A stretch of 64,000 nt of DNA from Lytechinus variegatus (lineage: Eukaryota; Echinodermata; Echinoidea; Temnopleuroida; Toxopneustidae). The position numbers and the translations under genes are program-made. Positions 52,068-63,195 of this stretch are shown in pieces; the first letter of the stretch is position 1, and each line of letters starts with the position of its first letter. Below the pieces are notes generated by a model that searched no databases, was not told where the DNA came from, and was given only the letters and a program-made list of their open reading frames with translations. Location of the stretch: the NCBI RefSeq assembly GCF_018143015.1, contig NC_054740.1, forward strand, positions 72,623,856 to 72,687,855, read 5' to 3'.

Positions 52068-53230
52068 GCCCGGTGCACATTACAACGACCTATTGCAATC
52101 TGATTTCAAATACATTGTAATGAAATTCGATATAAAGAATGAATGTTCCGAACATTGATATGAATACAGAAATCGCAATTCCAGTCTATTCCAGGCCTCC
52201 CTGTAGGGATAAAATCTAAATGCAACGGCTTCAAGCAAAACATTTGAAATTAATTTGCCAAAATCAAGAACATTTCAGTGTATACAATAGGTGTTCAAAC
52301 GTGAATGATTTTTAACACCGGGGGGGGGGGGAGATTCGGGGGCCTAATCTTCATCTAATAAAAAAGCAACATCCCCTTTAATCAATACAACACTTAGAGA
52401 GAATATAGCGGGACCCATAGTTATTTTTTGTCGGTGGCACAGGTTTTCGAAACTCCTCAGATTTACCACTTCGTCAATTATTTAGTCATTTATCTATATC
52501 TGTATCTATTTTCAAATGAATATGGGAATTAATACCGATATTTGTTTTCATCACAATTATCTTTATTGAATTTTATTATTATTACTTCCATAACCTAATG
52601 TGTACTGGTTTTTTAACATACTCGATGATGGGTAATGAAACAATCCAATATCTTGAAGGTGCCTTTATGGTCTTTGTGAAGTTTTATTTTATTTTTTGCC
52701 GGTCCATTATGGCAAAGCCTTGGAGAGTGAGCATTCATCTCAATTGTATGGCACCCTCTTTTTCCACCATGACGTAATTGATCATTGAATGCAGAAGTAC
52801 AATATTATACCTGACCATCTGTGGTAAATGAAACTACAATTATCTACATCATTCGGTGGTAGAAGGCAAGCGTGGTGACCTCTTCTTACTCAGTTTATTT
52901 TTCATCAGGATATAAAAGTTGTGTAATATCCGCAAATCGAATATCCTATCGTCTGATCATTTCCATTGTAGTGAGTTCTAATCTCTGTTCGATCATTAAC
53001 TTTAATCATGAAAAGCGTCCAGTCAAAGAGGAAATGACTGCTGTATATATTATCTTTGTTTCAAATAACACTGAAAAATAATCATTGTCGTCACGGTCAT
53101 CACATGGAGACGGACACGTAGTTGGATCAATGAGACCTACTTAATATTCCTCTCCTTATAATCTTCTCTACATAGCTGTCAGTCAGTTTGTTAAGAGTTT
53201 AGTTTTAAACAAATCCCACTTTTAATCGAC
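52068..53230. other. Intergenic region and presumed promoter of the Ig gene
   Basis: A poly(G) run at 52321-52331 is the only notable repeat. TTCCTCTCCTTATAATCTTC at about 53148-53167 could hold a TATA-like element 65-80 bases before the ATG. This is weak. Confidence 0.35.
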
Positions 53231-55090
53231 ATGATGAAAGCAACTTCGGTTTTCACAGGTGTTTTGTTTCTTTTGGGAAGCTGTTACAGCATAAATTCAC
53301 TTTCTCTGGACATCGGTGATGTAGAATTTCAACAAGTTACCGTTAATGCTGGCGAAAGTGCGACTTTGGAATGCCAAGCAGGAACCGCCAACAACGATGA
53401 CGTTTACTGGTTATCCGTACGATATCGCCGTTTCATTAGCAAAAATGATATACTCTTCGACTATGGAACCGATTGGGATAACTTTGGAATAAGCGTTGAT
53501 ACGGTTGATAGTTTGAATCGCATCTATTACCTTGATGTGTATATGGCGAGTGAGGACGTGAGCGGTATTTACATGTGTTACAGCTCTATAGGTTTGGACA
53601 AGCTAGTACTATGGGCAGGAGAGGTGATCGTCATTCCTGGAAATGATTTTCCGAGTTCACTTGATACCTCAGTCTTTGACCCATCCAAAATACCGAATCC
53701 TTCACATTCTTTACAATGTTCTGCGACTTATATTCCGCCGATGATGAATCTGATTAATGTAAACGAAGAGGAGATGGAGGTTAGGTGTAGCTGGTCTGCT
53801 CAAGATCATCCTGACGCCCGGCCAATGTTGTTCTGCAATGGCAAGGAACTCCTGAGCAAGTACTTTGTTGGTGAGATAGTGACGGCAAGGGTGATGCTTA
53901 ACAATATCGAAGAATGCTTTAACTTCACATGTGCCTTGAAAGGGATGATAGGCGAGAGCCCTTTTGAAGAGACCTGCTCTTATATGCAAAATGAACGATC
54001 GGGGTTATTGGCTCAAGTTCGTCGCCAAGGTGTCCGGATTGATCCATTGTACAGTGTTATCCAGCAGGGAATGGATGCCATGTTTGTCTGCATCTCAAGT
54101 TCGGAAGCACCCAACGGAACGTTTCATTGGAACGTGTCTTCAAGATTGTATGATCCAGGAGACCTAATCAGTAACATGGAGGTAACGCAGTCCAACAAAG
54201 CAAGCATGTTGATGATAAAAGACATTCAGATACTTACAGACGAACCCCTGATTGTCAGCTGTCAACTGATAAGCGAGGACCAAACTGAGAGCATCTTGAT
54301 TTCGGAAGCACTGTTAACAATCATGTCTCAATTATCTGACTATTCTCACAAAAGATCTACCAATATTTTTGATGAAACATTTGGTATGACTATAGTCTTA
54401 CCTTTGATTGTTTCGGTATCAGTTTTGTTTGTTATTGCTGTATGCTTTCTCATTTTCATTTGCAAGACGAGAAAGCGTAATAACGAAGCTGTGACTCCCA
54501 AAGAAGGAGCCAACAATAACGAAAATCGGAAAATGCCCGTGTATGTGTCAATGAAAAACATTATGAGCCGTAACATCACGAAGAGACCCAAGCATCCCAG
54601 CCCTGCAGAAAAAGGAGCAAGTGGTCCGGATATTCAAGTAAGAAAATCCCCGGCTCTCGTTCCACGGGTCAACCATCCTGCGCAAGGAAAGACCCGTTCC
54701 AACATAAAAGAAAGTCAATCCACGGACTCGCTCGGGGTGAAACTTCCCATTTGTATATCGGATGACGGTGACTATCTATTACCTGACGGGGCGCAAGGCG
54801 TTGATGATGACAGCCAAATCGTTCTCCGTGCCAAAAATTCAAGACACCCCAGAGCACACTATCCACCAACAGAAGTTCTGGTAGGAAGCAAGAAAATGAT
54901 GTCCGCAAGATCATGGCAAGAGGATCAGGTGGACAAAAGTGGTTACCTCGTTCCCAGCATGGTAGTGGATGATGATATAGGAGTGTATGTGTATGCCACC
55001 AGTGATGTAATGGGTGGAAACCTGAAACCCCCTCGGCGAAAGACATCGAGTTGCCATGAACTGTCAAATTATTCGTATGCGAGTTACTAG
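53231..55090 (+). CDS. Intronless type I membrane protein: three Ig-like domains and a tyrosine-motif tail
   Basis: 619 residues, likely a cell-surface adhesion or immune-type receptor. Signal peptide 1-20 (VFTGVLFLLGSCYS). Ig1 is V-like: Cys48, Trp60 and ASEDVSGIYMC with Cys116. Ig2 is irregular, with six Cys between 163 and 249. Ig3 has Cys287, Trp300 and Cys344. The transmembrane helix is about 386-411 (VLPLIVSVSVLFVIAVCFLI), followed by the basic stop KTRKRN. The tail of about 208 residues holds YVSM (Y438, a YxxM of the PI3-kinase p85 type), YLLP (Y515) and YLVP (Y572), both YxxP of the Crk-type, then VYVY (586-588) and NYSYASY at the C-terminus. No classical ITIM is present. The start is the first of two adjacent ATGs. 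The lack of introns in an Ig protein could mean retroposition or an intron-poor family. Ligand unknown. Confidence 0.85.
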   Translation: MMKATSVFTGVLFLLGSCYSINSLSLDIGDVEFQQVTVNAGESATLECQAGTANNDDVYWLSVRYRRFISKNDILFDYGTDWDNFGISVDTVDSLNRIYYLDVYMASEDVSGIYMCYSSIGLDKLVLWAGEVIVIPGNDFPSSLDTSVFDPSKIPNPSHSLQCSATYIPPMMNLINVNEEEMEVRCSWSAQDHPDARPMLFCNGKELLSKYFVGEIVTARVMLNNIEECFNFTCALKGMIGESPFEETCSYMQNERSGLLAQVRRQGVRIDPLYSVIQQGMDAMFVCISSSEAPNGTFHWNVSSRLYDPGDLISNMEVTQSNKASMLMIKDIQILTDEPLIVSCQLISEDQTESILISEALLTIMSQLSDYSHKRSTNIFDETFGMTIVLPLIVSVSVLFVIAVCFLIFICKTRKRNNEAVTPKEGANNNENRKMPVYVSMKNIMSRNITKRPKHPSPAEKGASGPDIQVRKSPALVPRVNHPAQGKTRSNIKESQSTDSLGVKLPICISDDGDYLLPDGAQGVDDDSQIVLRAKNSRHPRAHYPPTEVLVGSKKMMSARSWQEDQVDKSGYLVPSMVVDDDIGVYVYATSDVMGGNLKPPRRKTSSCHELSNYSYASY

Positions 55091-55142
55091 AACTTTCATG
55101 TTCTAATTGACATCACTATACGCACACCCTGTAAAGAGAACT

Positions 55143-55148
55143 AATAAA
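55143..55148 (+). terminator. Polyadenylation signal AATAAA for the Ig gene
   Basis: It lies about 53 bases after the stop. A second AATAAATAAA follows at about 55271. Either could be used. Confidence 0.5.
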
Positions 55149-56463
55149 CATGTTGACTCGTTAAACGCGTTCAGTCAACAAACATTGATCCACGCATAAC
55201 ACTTAAAGATTACTTGAAAACATGTGAATATAATCATCTCTGTCTCTGTGTTTTGATTTTCATTCACACATGAATAAATAAATCAGTGTTTACATACTTT
55301 CTGCTGTCATGATGATCGGATGGACCTTTATTTTATAAGTGTGTCTTGAAGTGTGAGTGAAGTGCAAATCTCCGAGGGCAGCGAGGTACTTCTCCAAGAT
55401 TTTTTGGTTTTTAATACTTAACTTATTTGTTGGCTTTGTATTGTCCTCCTGGTTCAAGTTGGAAATAGGTGAAAGACGGCGATGTTATTGTTGTACTCAT
55501 TTTGCACAGACGAAAGAATTCCTGCAGCAATATTATAAAAAAGGAATCGCATATGGTAACTTTATTCATAACTGAAGTGATTATTAACCCCGGAATACAA
55601 ACAGATATAAATAAATAGAGTAAAATCAAATTAATCACAGATTGAAACTGGACGCATGACATTTTGTAATTACAAATGTCAAAGAACGATCTTATGCAAT
55701 CATTAAGCTTAATACTGTCTGTTATTTTCTGTGATGTCTTTTAAAAGACAATTCACTTCATCAAGAATTAAACACTACATGCATAAATTTTCCATCATAG
55801 AATTAATTCATGAATTTTAAAACTATTTTGATAGATTCAAAATAAAATTTTCATTCACTGTCTTAGGATTAACAAGAAATCACATTTTTTTTCCACTTGG
55901 AGATGTTTAAAGGGGAAGTTGACGCTAGCGTTTAGTTGATTTTGTTAAAAGGAGGAAAACAAAGGAAACGTACTAGCTAGGAGTAGGATGGTGCTGCTTG
56001 TGCATATCCCTGAAAGCATAACCGAGATGGGAATATTGAAAGTTTCAGTTTTGTGACGTCACATATAAGCAGCTCCTTTACATGTCATGTGATAGGCCTA
56101 CACATACCACAAAATGCAATTATAAAATGTCTTACCCTAAAATGGATTTACTCTAGCATCAGATGCATTATTGATCATACACGGTGCAATGAGATAAATA
56201 TTTCAAATCACGATACAAAATTGAAATATTAACAAAAATAGGTATAATATACATGTAAATTGATGTTTTAGTTCATATGACTTTAGGGAACCGAACTGCT
56301 GGCATAGGACGTCACGAAGTAAAACGTCGTACCTCTACAATTCTTATGTATTTATTTGTTCAAACTTCACCAATATCACTTTTTTCTACATTACATTAAG
56401 CTTATCACCAGGGTAAATCTGCCCGTTAAGCCTTCATTAAAATGTCGTCAGAGGTGTTTGTCA
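55149..56463. other. No gene seen; possible dispersed repeat from about 55905
   Basis: TTTAAAGGGGAAGTTGACGC near 55907 looks like the start of a dispersed repeat of the style seen at 3134. No ends are paired. Confidence 0.35.
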
Positions 56464-57385
56464 AAGGCGCTGTCACACCTTGGCGTTTTAGACAGCGTAT
56501 GCCCGACGTATCAACATTTCTCTAAAACGTCGGCATACGCTGAACTTTGATTTTTTTTCAACTCTGGGCGTATACTTAGCGTATTCATAACGAGTTGGAC
56601 GTATACATAACGTATTAGTAACTTATATCGAACGCTTCGTTAACTTAGAAGTAACGTATTCCAACGAATGCTTAGCGTATTGCTGGCGTACACAACTTAT
56701 GCCCCACGATAGACTAACTTACGCATAGCATAGCGCGCGGCAGCGTATCGCTGACGAACACGTGTCGTAGCCTACAATAAGGCTGCCGCTCGACTATTCA
56801 AATCATAACCGCACGATACATCACCTATCAACACCACCGCCATGCCAAATAAAACTTCTGTGAACCCCACCTTTATATACCAATTCCTATAAACGTTGTC
56901 AATACGCCATTATACGGTAGCTGTAAGTTATAAACACGTTCAGTAAGTTTTGTGGTCGTCCGGAGCACGTCTTCATACGTCAATATACGTTGGAGTAAAG
57001 TTACACATACGTTCAAAGCACGTTACTCATAGTTTAGAAGTAAGTTTAAGGGTACGCTGGACATTATCTCGACGTACATCGACTTATGAGTAACTTACGA
57101 GTAACGTGTGTCAACGTGTATCAACGATCGCGTAACTTGCCTACAACTTATGGCCCGCGTATGCGGGACGTATGAGCCGTACGCTGGCATACGTCGAAAA
57201 ATTTTGTGCTTGCACAAAAATTTTCGACGACCTCGCCGTATGACGACGTATACCAGCGTGTTTTAGCGTACTCTTAACGTATGCAAAACTTACCCGTAAC
57301 GTATTCGACGTACGCCAGCGTATTCGCCAAATTCCTCGTACGTCGGGCATACGCTGTCTAAAACGCCAAGGTGTGTCAGCGCCTT
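56464..57385. mobile_element. DNA element of 0.92 kb with about 47-bp terminal inverted repeats
   Basis: AAGGCGCTGTCACACCTTGG at the left matches CCAAGGTGTGTCAGCGCCTT at the right with one mismatch. The pairing continues through CGTTTTAGACAGCGTATGCC and GACGTA. The interior is saturated with CGTA/TACG words (AACGTAT, TACGTCG) and has a near-perfect inner hairpin, GTCGAAAAATTTTGTGC/GCACAAAAATTTTCGAC, at about 57193-57228. No coding capacity; the minus frame at 57141-57350 is built of the repeat. Superfamily unassigned. Confidence 0.85.
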
Positions 57386-59380
57386 AAAATAGCTTATTAG
57401 TTGGGTGATGTGTTACATGATCACCAGTGAAAGTGAATTGTATACCGTGTATCATAACGCTCGCAAACTGTCGAATTAATGAGTTGTACAACATGCTTAT
57501 ATGAATGTATTTAATAATGCCCTATTTAATTGTAATATTTTACCAAAGAATATATACTATACTGTGTATATCTATATGTCTAAATAATGCATCGTGAATG
57601 TAAATACTTGAACAATAATAATATAATATTATTCAATTATGTTTCCGAGTGTATTGAACAGTTGAAGTTTAAAAGTATGTTTTGTGTTTTGTGACAATAA
57701 AGACATTCGGCAACCATCATTACCAGTGTGTATCTATTCCTCGAATTGCTTTAGCGCCGAGTTGGTAGCTCGGCTACATCCATGGTAGTAAATTATGATA
57801 GTAACTGTGCTATATAGAGTAAATGGACCATATATTTTTTTAAATCATCATTTCTATTATTATTATCATTATCATTATTGTTATAATATTATTTTTCTTT
57901 ATGTATCAACTTACTTAATTCTCTCTCTCTTCCCCTTTTATTTATTCATTTATTTATAATTTTTTTTTTTGGTGGGGGGCTCCTTGACCTAGCCTGACCC
58001 CATTCCCCATTGATATTAGTTATAAGGTTACAAGCATCAAAACTATGAAATCGTTCTTTCCGGCATGATGTAGCAGTGTGTATCAATGTGTGCGTGTGTA
58101 AGGGTGTGTGTAGGTGTGTGCACCAGTGTGTATCTAAAGAAGTTATTCCTCGACTGGCAGCTCGGCTCCCTGGTAATTATACAGTACGTCCCAGAATAAA
58201 CGAAGCCGAGACATTTCAAAAATGTGGTTTTCTTTTTGAAACCCAGATACCCCCGAAAGATGAGTTTTTGATATCCTTTCTTCAAATTGTATTTGCTCAC
58301 TCATGCGTGAATGAAAAATAATCTAAGTAATATCAGATCAAAGAAGAGATTCTAAGCTTTAAATTGGTAGGTCATTTTTCTATTTTATGTATGATTAAGT
58401 AATGATAAATGATCGCTAAATCTCGGTTTCGTTTTTTCTGGGACGCGCTGTATAATATCAAGACATACATTACAGTAAATGGTCCGTATCTTTCTTAGTA
58501 TTCATCATTATTTTGCTGTACCATAGTTATCAATATACTTAATTCTCTATCTATCTCTCTCTCTTTTTTTTTTTGGGGGGGGGGTGTCCTTAACCTAGTC
58601 TTACCCCATTCCCCATTAATCTTAGTTATAAGGATATAAGCATTGAAACTAAATGAAATCGATGGTACAGTTTCCTGCTTGATGTAGCTTAATGACCAAC
58701 TTTATGGTGTAGAGTGGATATTCTGGTTGATTCATGCATCTGTCATATAGTGTGAATGCAGTCCGGCAATACACACATGTTTGAATGTATACTCATACCA
58801 CAGAGTTATATAAAAGTACGTATTTACCAAATATACAATGTATATTTACCCATATACATAAGAAATTACGCATTACACAATTTATAATATATGTAAATAA
58901 ATGATGGACATCATGGTAACATGATTAGATATACGTGTATTATTATCAGATAAATTTCATTAACATGTGGCATGTCAAGGACATTTTTTCTCGTACCGGA
59001 AATCACTGCCACAATTGAATGACTGATAACAAAACTCTGCAACCGCAAAGAAAGTTGATTTATCCAAAAGTAATGCTTCGAATAAATGGGATATAAAGTG
59101 AGAGTATATTCAAATATTCAGACTGAATTAAAACTATGGTAATAAATTTAAAATTTCATTGTGGGATAAATATATTTCACGACTTCTTGGGTTTCACAAT
59201 ATATATATTAGCATGATTAGAGAGAGAGGGGGGTGGTGTGTGTGCGTTCATGAGCACATCGAAGGTTGCGAGTGTGAGTGAGTGAGTATGGTGGGCGTGC
59301 GGACGTATGTGTGTGTGTGGGCGTGTGGACGAGGGAGGTTGTGTGTGTGTATGTGTGTGTGTGTGTGGGGGGGGGCTTTT
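57386..59380. other. No gene seen; T-rich and (GT)n simple repeats
   Basis: Two diverged direct copies of a segment containing TTTTTTTTGGGGGGG, CCTAG-C-TGACCCCATTCCCCAT and TTAGTTATAAGG lie near 57960-58040 and 58565-58650. That points to an old duplication of about 600 bp. A (GTGT)n tract is at 59232-59368. Confidence 0.45.
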
Positions 59381-59611
59381 TACAGTACCATATCATTCTA
59401 TCGTAGGTTCCCCTCGCTATTGTGTCATTTGCTTCATATGATGAGTTGGAAATCCCACATTGGCTTGCATTCGACTTTCGCTTAGTAAACAACGGATAAT
59501 GATCGCGCATACATTTCATTTGACTCGATCTCATCTTCTTACATTACTGGAATAGGGAATTTTCTGACATGTTGATGAGACAGTCAATTTCATCGGGATC
59601 TGAAGTTTGAA

Positions 59612-59687
59612 ATGGCAGAAATAAGAAAAGCATCGAATTGGTTTAACTTTTTGAGCACACTACTGTTAGTATGTGCACTTTCAAGAG
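59612..59687 (+). CDS. First coding exon with signal peptide, copy A
   Basis: ATG opens MAEIRKASNWFNFLST, followed by the hydrophobic core LLLVCALSR. The exon ends TCAAGAG/GTAAGT in phase 1 after 76 nt. A phase-1 signal-peptide exon is typical of secreted and Ig-type proteins. No second exon is found inside the window, so the product is unknown. The tandem paralogue at 60907 keeps the frame, which supports coding. Confidence 0.6.
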
Positions 59688-60039
59688 GTAAGTAATATCT
59701 GACTGACAATTTATTGGTAGCATGGTTGATCAAGTGCGCTATCGTACTATATTACATATAGGTTTGTAATCCAATTATTTCAACATTTTTCAAATATTTT
59801 TAGCTCCATGATGATTTGGTTATCGGATGAGCTATGTATCAAATCGACGTATGCATTTATTCCTACTTTCGTATTATACAATACTTAAAGCGAATAACAA
59901 TCCTAAGCCCATGCATGGGTCCTTAGATTGGTGGGGGGAGGGGGGGGGGGGGGGGGTGGTGTTACTTTGACACAAATCGTTGGCCATCGTCAAAAAAAAA
60001 ATGCTGGATGTGTCAATATTTTCCTCAATAAATTCCTAA

Positions 60040-60170
60040 ACCGCCCCTAGAAAGGTTTTCAAGTAAGAAGGGTCGACATTTTGTATATTTTTATTGGAAG
60101 GGGGGGGGGGGGGGGCGCAAACCCCTAATGAATAGATCCCGCATTGGCATATGTACGGCGGTTTACGGCA
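60040..60170 (+). mobile_element. Poly(G) element, copy shared with 61260-61375
   Basis: AAGTAAGAAGGGTCGACATT, a poly(G) run and TAGATCCCGCATTGGC then ACGGCGG match the segment at about 61270-61370 in the second duplicate. The element was therefore present before the duplication. Confidence 0.5.
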
Positions 60171-60326
60171 GTACAATTGTCTATATCTGTGGAAAATTCA
60201 ACAACAATGTCTCTAAATAATTCATAGCTCAGCACCCTTATATTGAAAAAAAAATACATGTAGCAATAACAAAAAAATATAAAAAAATAACGTTAGGTTC
60301 CTTTTTTGTGCATGGAGCCTAGACCG

Positions 60327-60331
<5 letters not shown>

Positions 60332-60405
<74 letters not shown>
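60332..60405. repeat. (TA)n microsatellite
   Basis: Over 70 bp of TA, seen only in copy A of the duplication. It explains the IYIY-repeat minus frames. Confidence 0.95.
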
Positions 60406-60407
<2 letters not shown>

Positions 60408-60906
60408 CATATTCCTTTTTTGTAAGATGAAGTGAAAGCTTAGAAAGAAAAACATCACATGGGAAATCCTCTTGCAACATTGATGACGTATAACATGTAT
60501 AAGCATGGAAGGGAAAAAATGTTCGCTTCATTTACAAAGTTACAGGTATTCTAAATTGTGTGATCGACATTTATTGATTGACTGAATACAAGATTTATTT
60601 TGTTCAACTTTTCAACATCAAAATTACAAAGTAAGGCAAAACGAATGGATGGGTTAATCCCGTAAATTCCCGGCCTCGCTATTGTGATATGTGCTTCACG
60701 ATGAAGAAGAGCGGGAAATCCCACGTTGCCTTTGACCTTCGATCAGTACATAACGAATAATGATCTTGTGTGCACAAATCATATCCGATACTACATGTCA
60801 TTTAACTCAAACAGATTCTCAACACACATTTTATGGAACAGGGATATACTTACGTTTATTGATTGATTAATACGTTAGTTAATTTCATCAAAATATAGAA
60901 TTTGGA

Positions 60907-60979
60907 ATGGCAGAAATAAGCGCAGCATCTTGGTTAAACTATTTCAGCACATTTCTGTTAGTATGTGCATTTTCAAGAG
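60907..60979 (+). CDS. First coding exon with signal peptide, copy B
   Basis: ATG opens MAEISAASWLNYFST, then the core FLLVCAFSR. The exon ends TCAAGAG/GTAAGT in phase 1 after 73 nt, one codon shorter than copy A with frame, start context (TTTGGAATGGCAG) and donor kept. Downstream exons are not in view. Confidence 0.6.
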
Positions 60980-61084
60980 GTAAGTGTTTTGACCGTTCTA
61001 ACGTTCAACTTTGTCAATTTTCTGTCATAATGTTACACAGGTGTGTAGTATCATGTTCACGAGCCAGCAATTAAGAGCCAACAA

Positions 61085-61260
61085 TCTCTCTCCCCAAAGG
61101 TATGGGGGACGAGGGGCTGGAAAATCTGACAAGTAAAAAAAAGAGGGGGGGGGGGGGTATCACCCCAAAAGTAAGGTCAGCATCTCACCCAAAATAAATG
61201 TTTTATTTCGATTTTAAATGATGTCTTTCTTTCCATCATAAACGACCAAAAAATTATAGT
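61085..61260 (+). mobile_element. Half of an hAT-like MITE related to 25000-25254
   Basis: AATCTCTCTCCCCAAAGGTA, GGGGCTGGAAAATCTGACAA, poly(G), then TGTTTTATTTCGATTTTAAA and CATCATAAACGACCAAAA parallel the 25-kb element. The outer ends are not clean. Confidence 0.55.
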
Positions 61261-61399
61261 GGTTTTCCATTTAAGAAGAAGGTCGATATTTTGCCATTTT
61301 GGTATGGAGAGGGGGGCTTCACCCATCCCCTACTGCATAGATCCCGCAGTGGCCTACGGCGGGGTGCAATAGTCCACTTTTGCACATCAAGAGCATTAA

Positions 61400-61662
61400 T
61401 GGGTGTGTCGTGGTCTTGTGGTTCTGACTTTGAAACAGGGGGTCGTGGGTTCGAATCCCAGCCATGGCGTGTCTTCCTTCAGCAAGAAATTTATCCACAC
61501 TGTGCTGCACTCGACCCAGGTGAGGTGAATGGGTAGGAGTAATTTCTTGCATGCACTGAGCGCCGAAGGTGGTGGCTCGAGCTAAAGCCGGGGTAATAAT
61601 AGCAGCGCTTTTAATCCTCAGGTAAAAAGCGCTTTATAAATCCAGCTATTATTATCATTATT
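61400..61662 (+). mobile_element. tRNA-derived SINE, full length
   Basis: The head GTGTCGTGGTCTTGTGGTTC (A-box region) and GGGTCGTGGGTTCGAATCCC (B box) are clear. The body CTTCAGCAAGAAATTTATCC, then GACCCAGGTGAGGTGAATGG and GTAAAAAGCGCTTTATAAAT, ends in (ATT)n. The element at 44776-45030 is the same family in reverse. Confidence 0.85.
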
Positions 61663-62045
61663 AATTACATGTAGTCATTTAGCAAATGTACAACAGTATC
61701 TGAAAATCATTTAGATGTCGGCACCCTTGAAGTGGTTTATCTGAAAAAAAAGTAATTGGTCTTATCCTAGATGAAATAATGTATTTCTAACTTAATACAG
61801 GAAGCGAAAATATAGAAAGAAGAACGTCTGAAAAATCCCAAATGCCCTCTGCTTTTGAGTCTTATTATGATATGTGCAGCACTGGAAAGGAAAGTTATGT
61901 TCTTTTTATAAAATCACCGTTATTCTATAAACTTGCGTGTATCTCCCAAAATGCAATTTATTGATTGATTAAGGATATACTTTGTTCGAACTTTGTTTCA
62001 TTTTTTTTTCAACAATAAACTTACGAAGCAAGGCAAAATACCATA

Positions 62046-63190
62046 ATGAAATTAAAATGGAAATTTTGGGGATGGTTGAGCTGCTTATTTAGATTCCCTT
62101 GACTGAATAACAATTGATACAGAATTCTAGATATAACACCTTACAACCTGATTTAGTACATCATCCGATCAGGTATTGTTAAGATTAAAACAAAAAACCG
62201 ATACCAATCTCAATTAAGAGCCTTTTCAAAATTTATATTATTAATTGCTTTAAACACAGTGTTTTTAGTGTTCATTTAATTCGCAAAAAAACCCAACTGT
62301 TAGTTAAATAGTCAAGTTGAAAGACCACTAAACTGTAAAAGAAAACATTGATATTTTATTCATGCGCGACCGGTTCTTCCTAAAAAAATAAAACAGTTAT
62401 TAACATTTCCCAAAACCTAAAAAGGAATTTAAATTTTCTGATGAATGACTATTAATGTTGCTCCTTTTTCATTCAGCAAAAGAATCAAATACTTTGCACA
62501 CCCTAATCCAAAACAGTTTCAAACACAAATAGATATGACAGTTATTTATAAATTATAACATTTTTTGCTCTTAAGGAATATTCAGGTATTATGTGAATAA
62601 GGCGTTAATTGAAAAATATAAGTACATTCAACATGATTGTATATGTAATAATATTTTTGCCAAATTGGAGTTTGATTTACATAATCGAATCAAGCTAGCA
62701 ATACGTGAATTTTCATAAATGTATATTGAACCAAATCAAATCAAGTAAATAAAAAATGCGTATTAAAATACAAAAGAAATAATTAAAAATAATAAAATCT
62801 ACTTATACTTTTAATGTTAACTACAAACTCAGATAATTTATTTTACAGTGTAGGCATTATTATTAAAAAAAAAACCCGCACACAAGCCCTCACTGTCCCC
62901 ACAGACAGCAATCTTATCACGTTTTACGTTTACGGTATGAAATATATATCGGTTAAATCGCAGAACTTCTTACAAACGCATCACCGAAGACAAAGTGAGC
63001 CAAGATAGATGAGAAATAAGTCATCACAACACGAAACAAAATTAATCCAGAACATGGCATGATATAAATAAAAAGAAAACAAGGCTTGACAAAGTAGATA
63101 GAAAGTGAAAAAGACACAGAGAGAAAGGCAGACAGAAATGGAGGGAGAGGGAAGGGAGAGAGAAAGAAAGAAAAATGACATCCGAGCCCG
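62046..63190. other. No gene seen; purine-rich tract at about 63090-63175
   Basis: GAGA/GGGA-rich DNA explains the phenylalanine/serine/leucine-rich minus frames. The remainder is AT-rich noncoding sequence. Confidence 0.45.
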
Positions 63191-63195
63191 AGAAG

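Larger units (their letters stand above)
59400..60650 (+). repeat. Tandem segmental duplication, copy A
   Basis: Copy A and copy B (60665-62045) share, in order, CCTCGCTATTGTG, GGGAAATCCCAC-type words, a signal-peptide exon, a poly(G)/TAGATCCCGCA(G/T)TGGC element and a TTTATTGATTGA segment followed by AAGCAAGGCAAAA-like sequence. They look roughly 75-80% alike by eye. Copy A has a long (TA)n insertion at 60332-60402. Confidence 0.7.
60665..62045 (+). repeat. Tandem segmental duplication, copy B
   Basis: Partner of copy A (see there). It carries two extra insertions absent from copy A, an hAT-like half-element at 61085-61260 and a full SINE at 61400-61662. Those arrived after the duplication. 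Confidence 0.7.

Noticed and set aside
53711-53989. Minus-strand frame inside the Ig gene
   Set aside because: Shadow of the plus-strand coding sequence; no domain.
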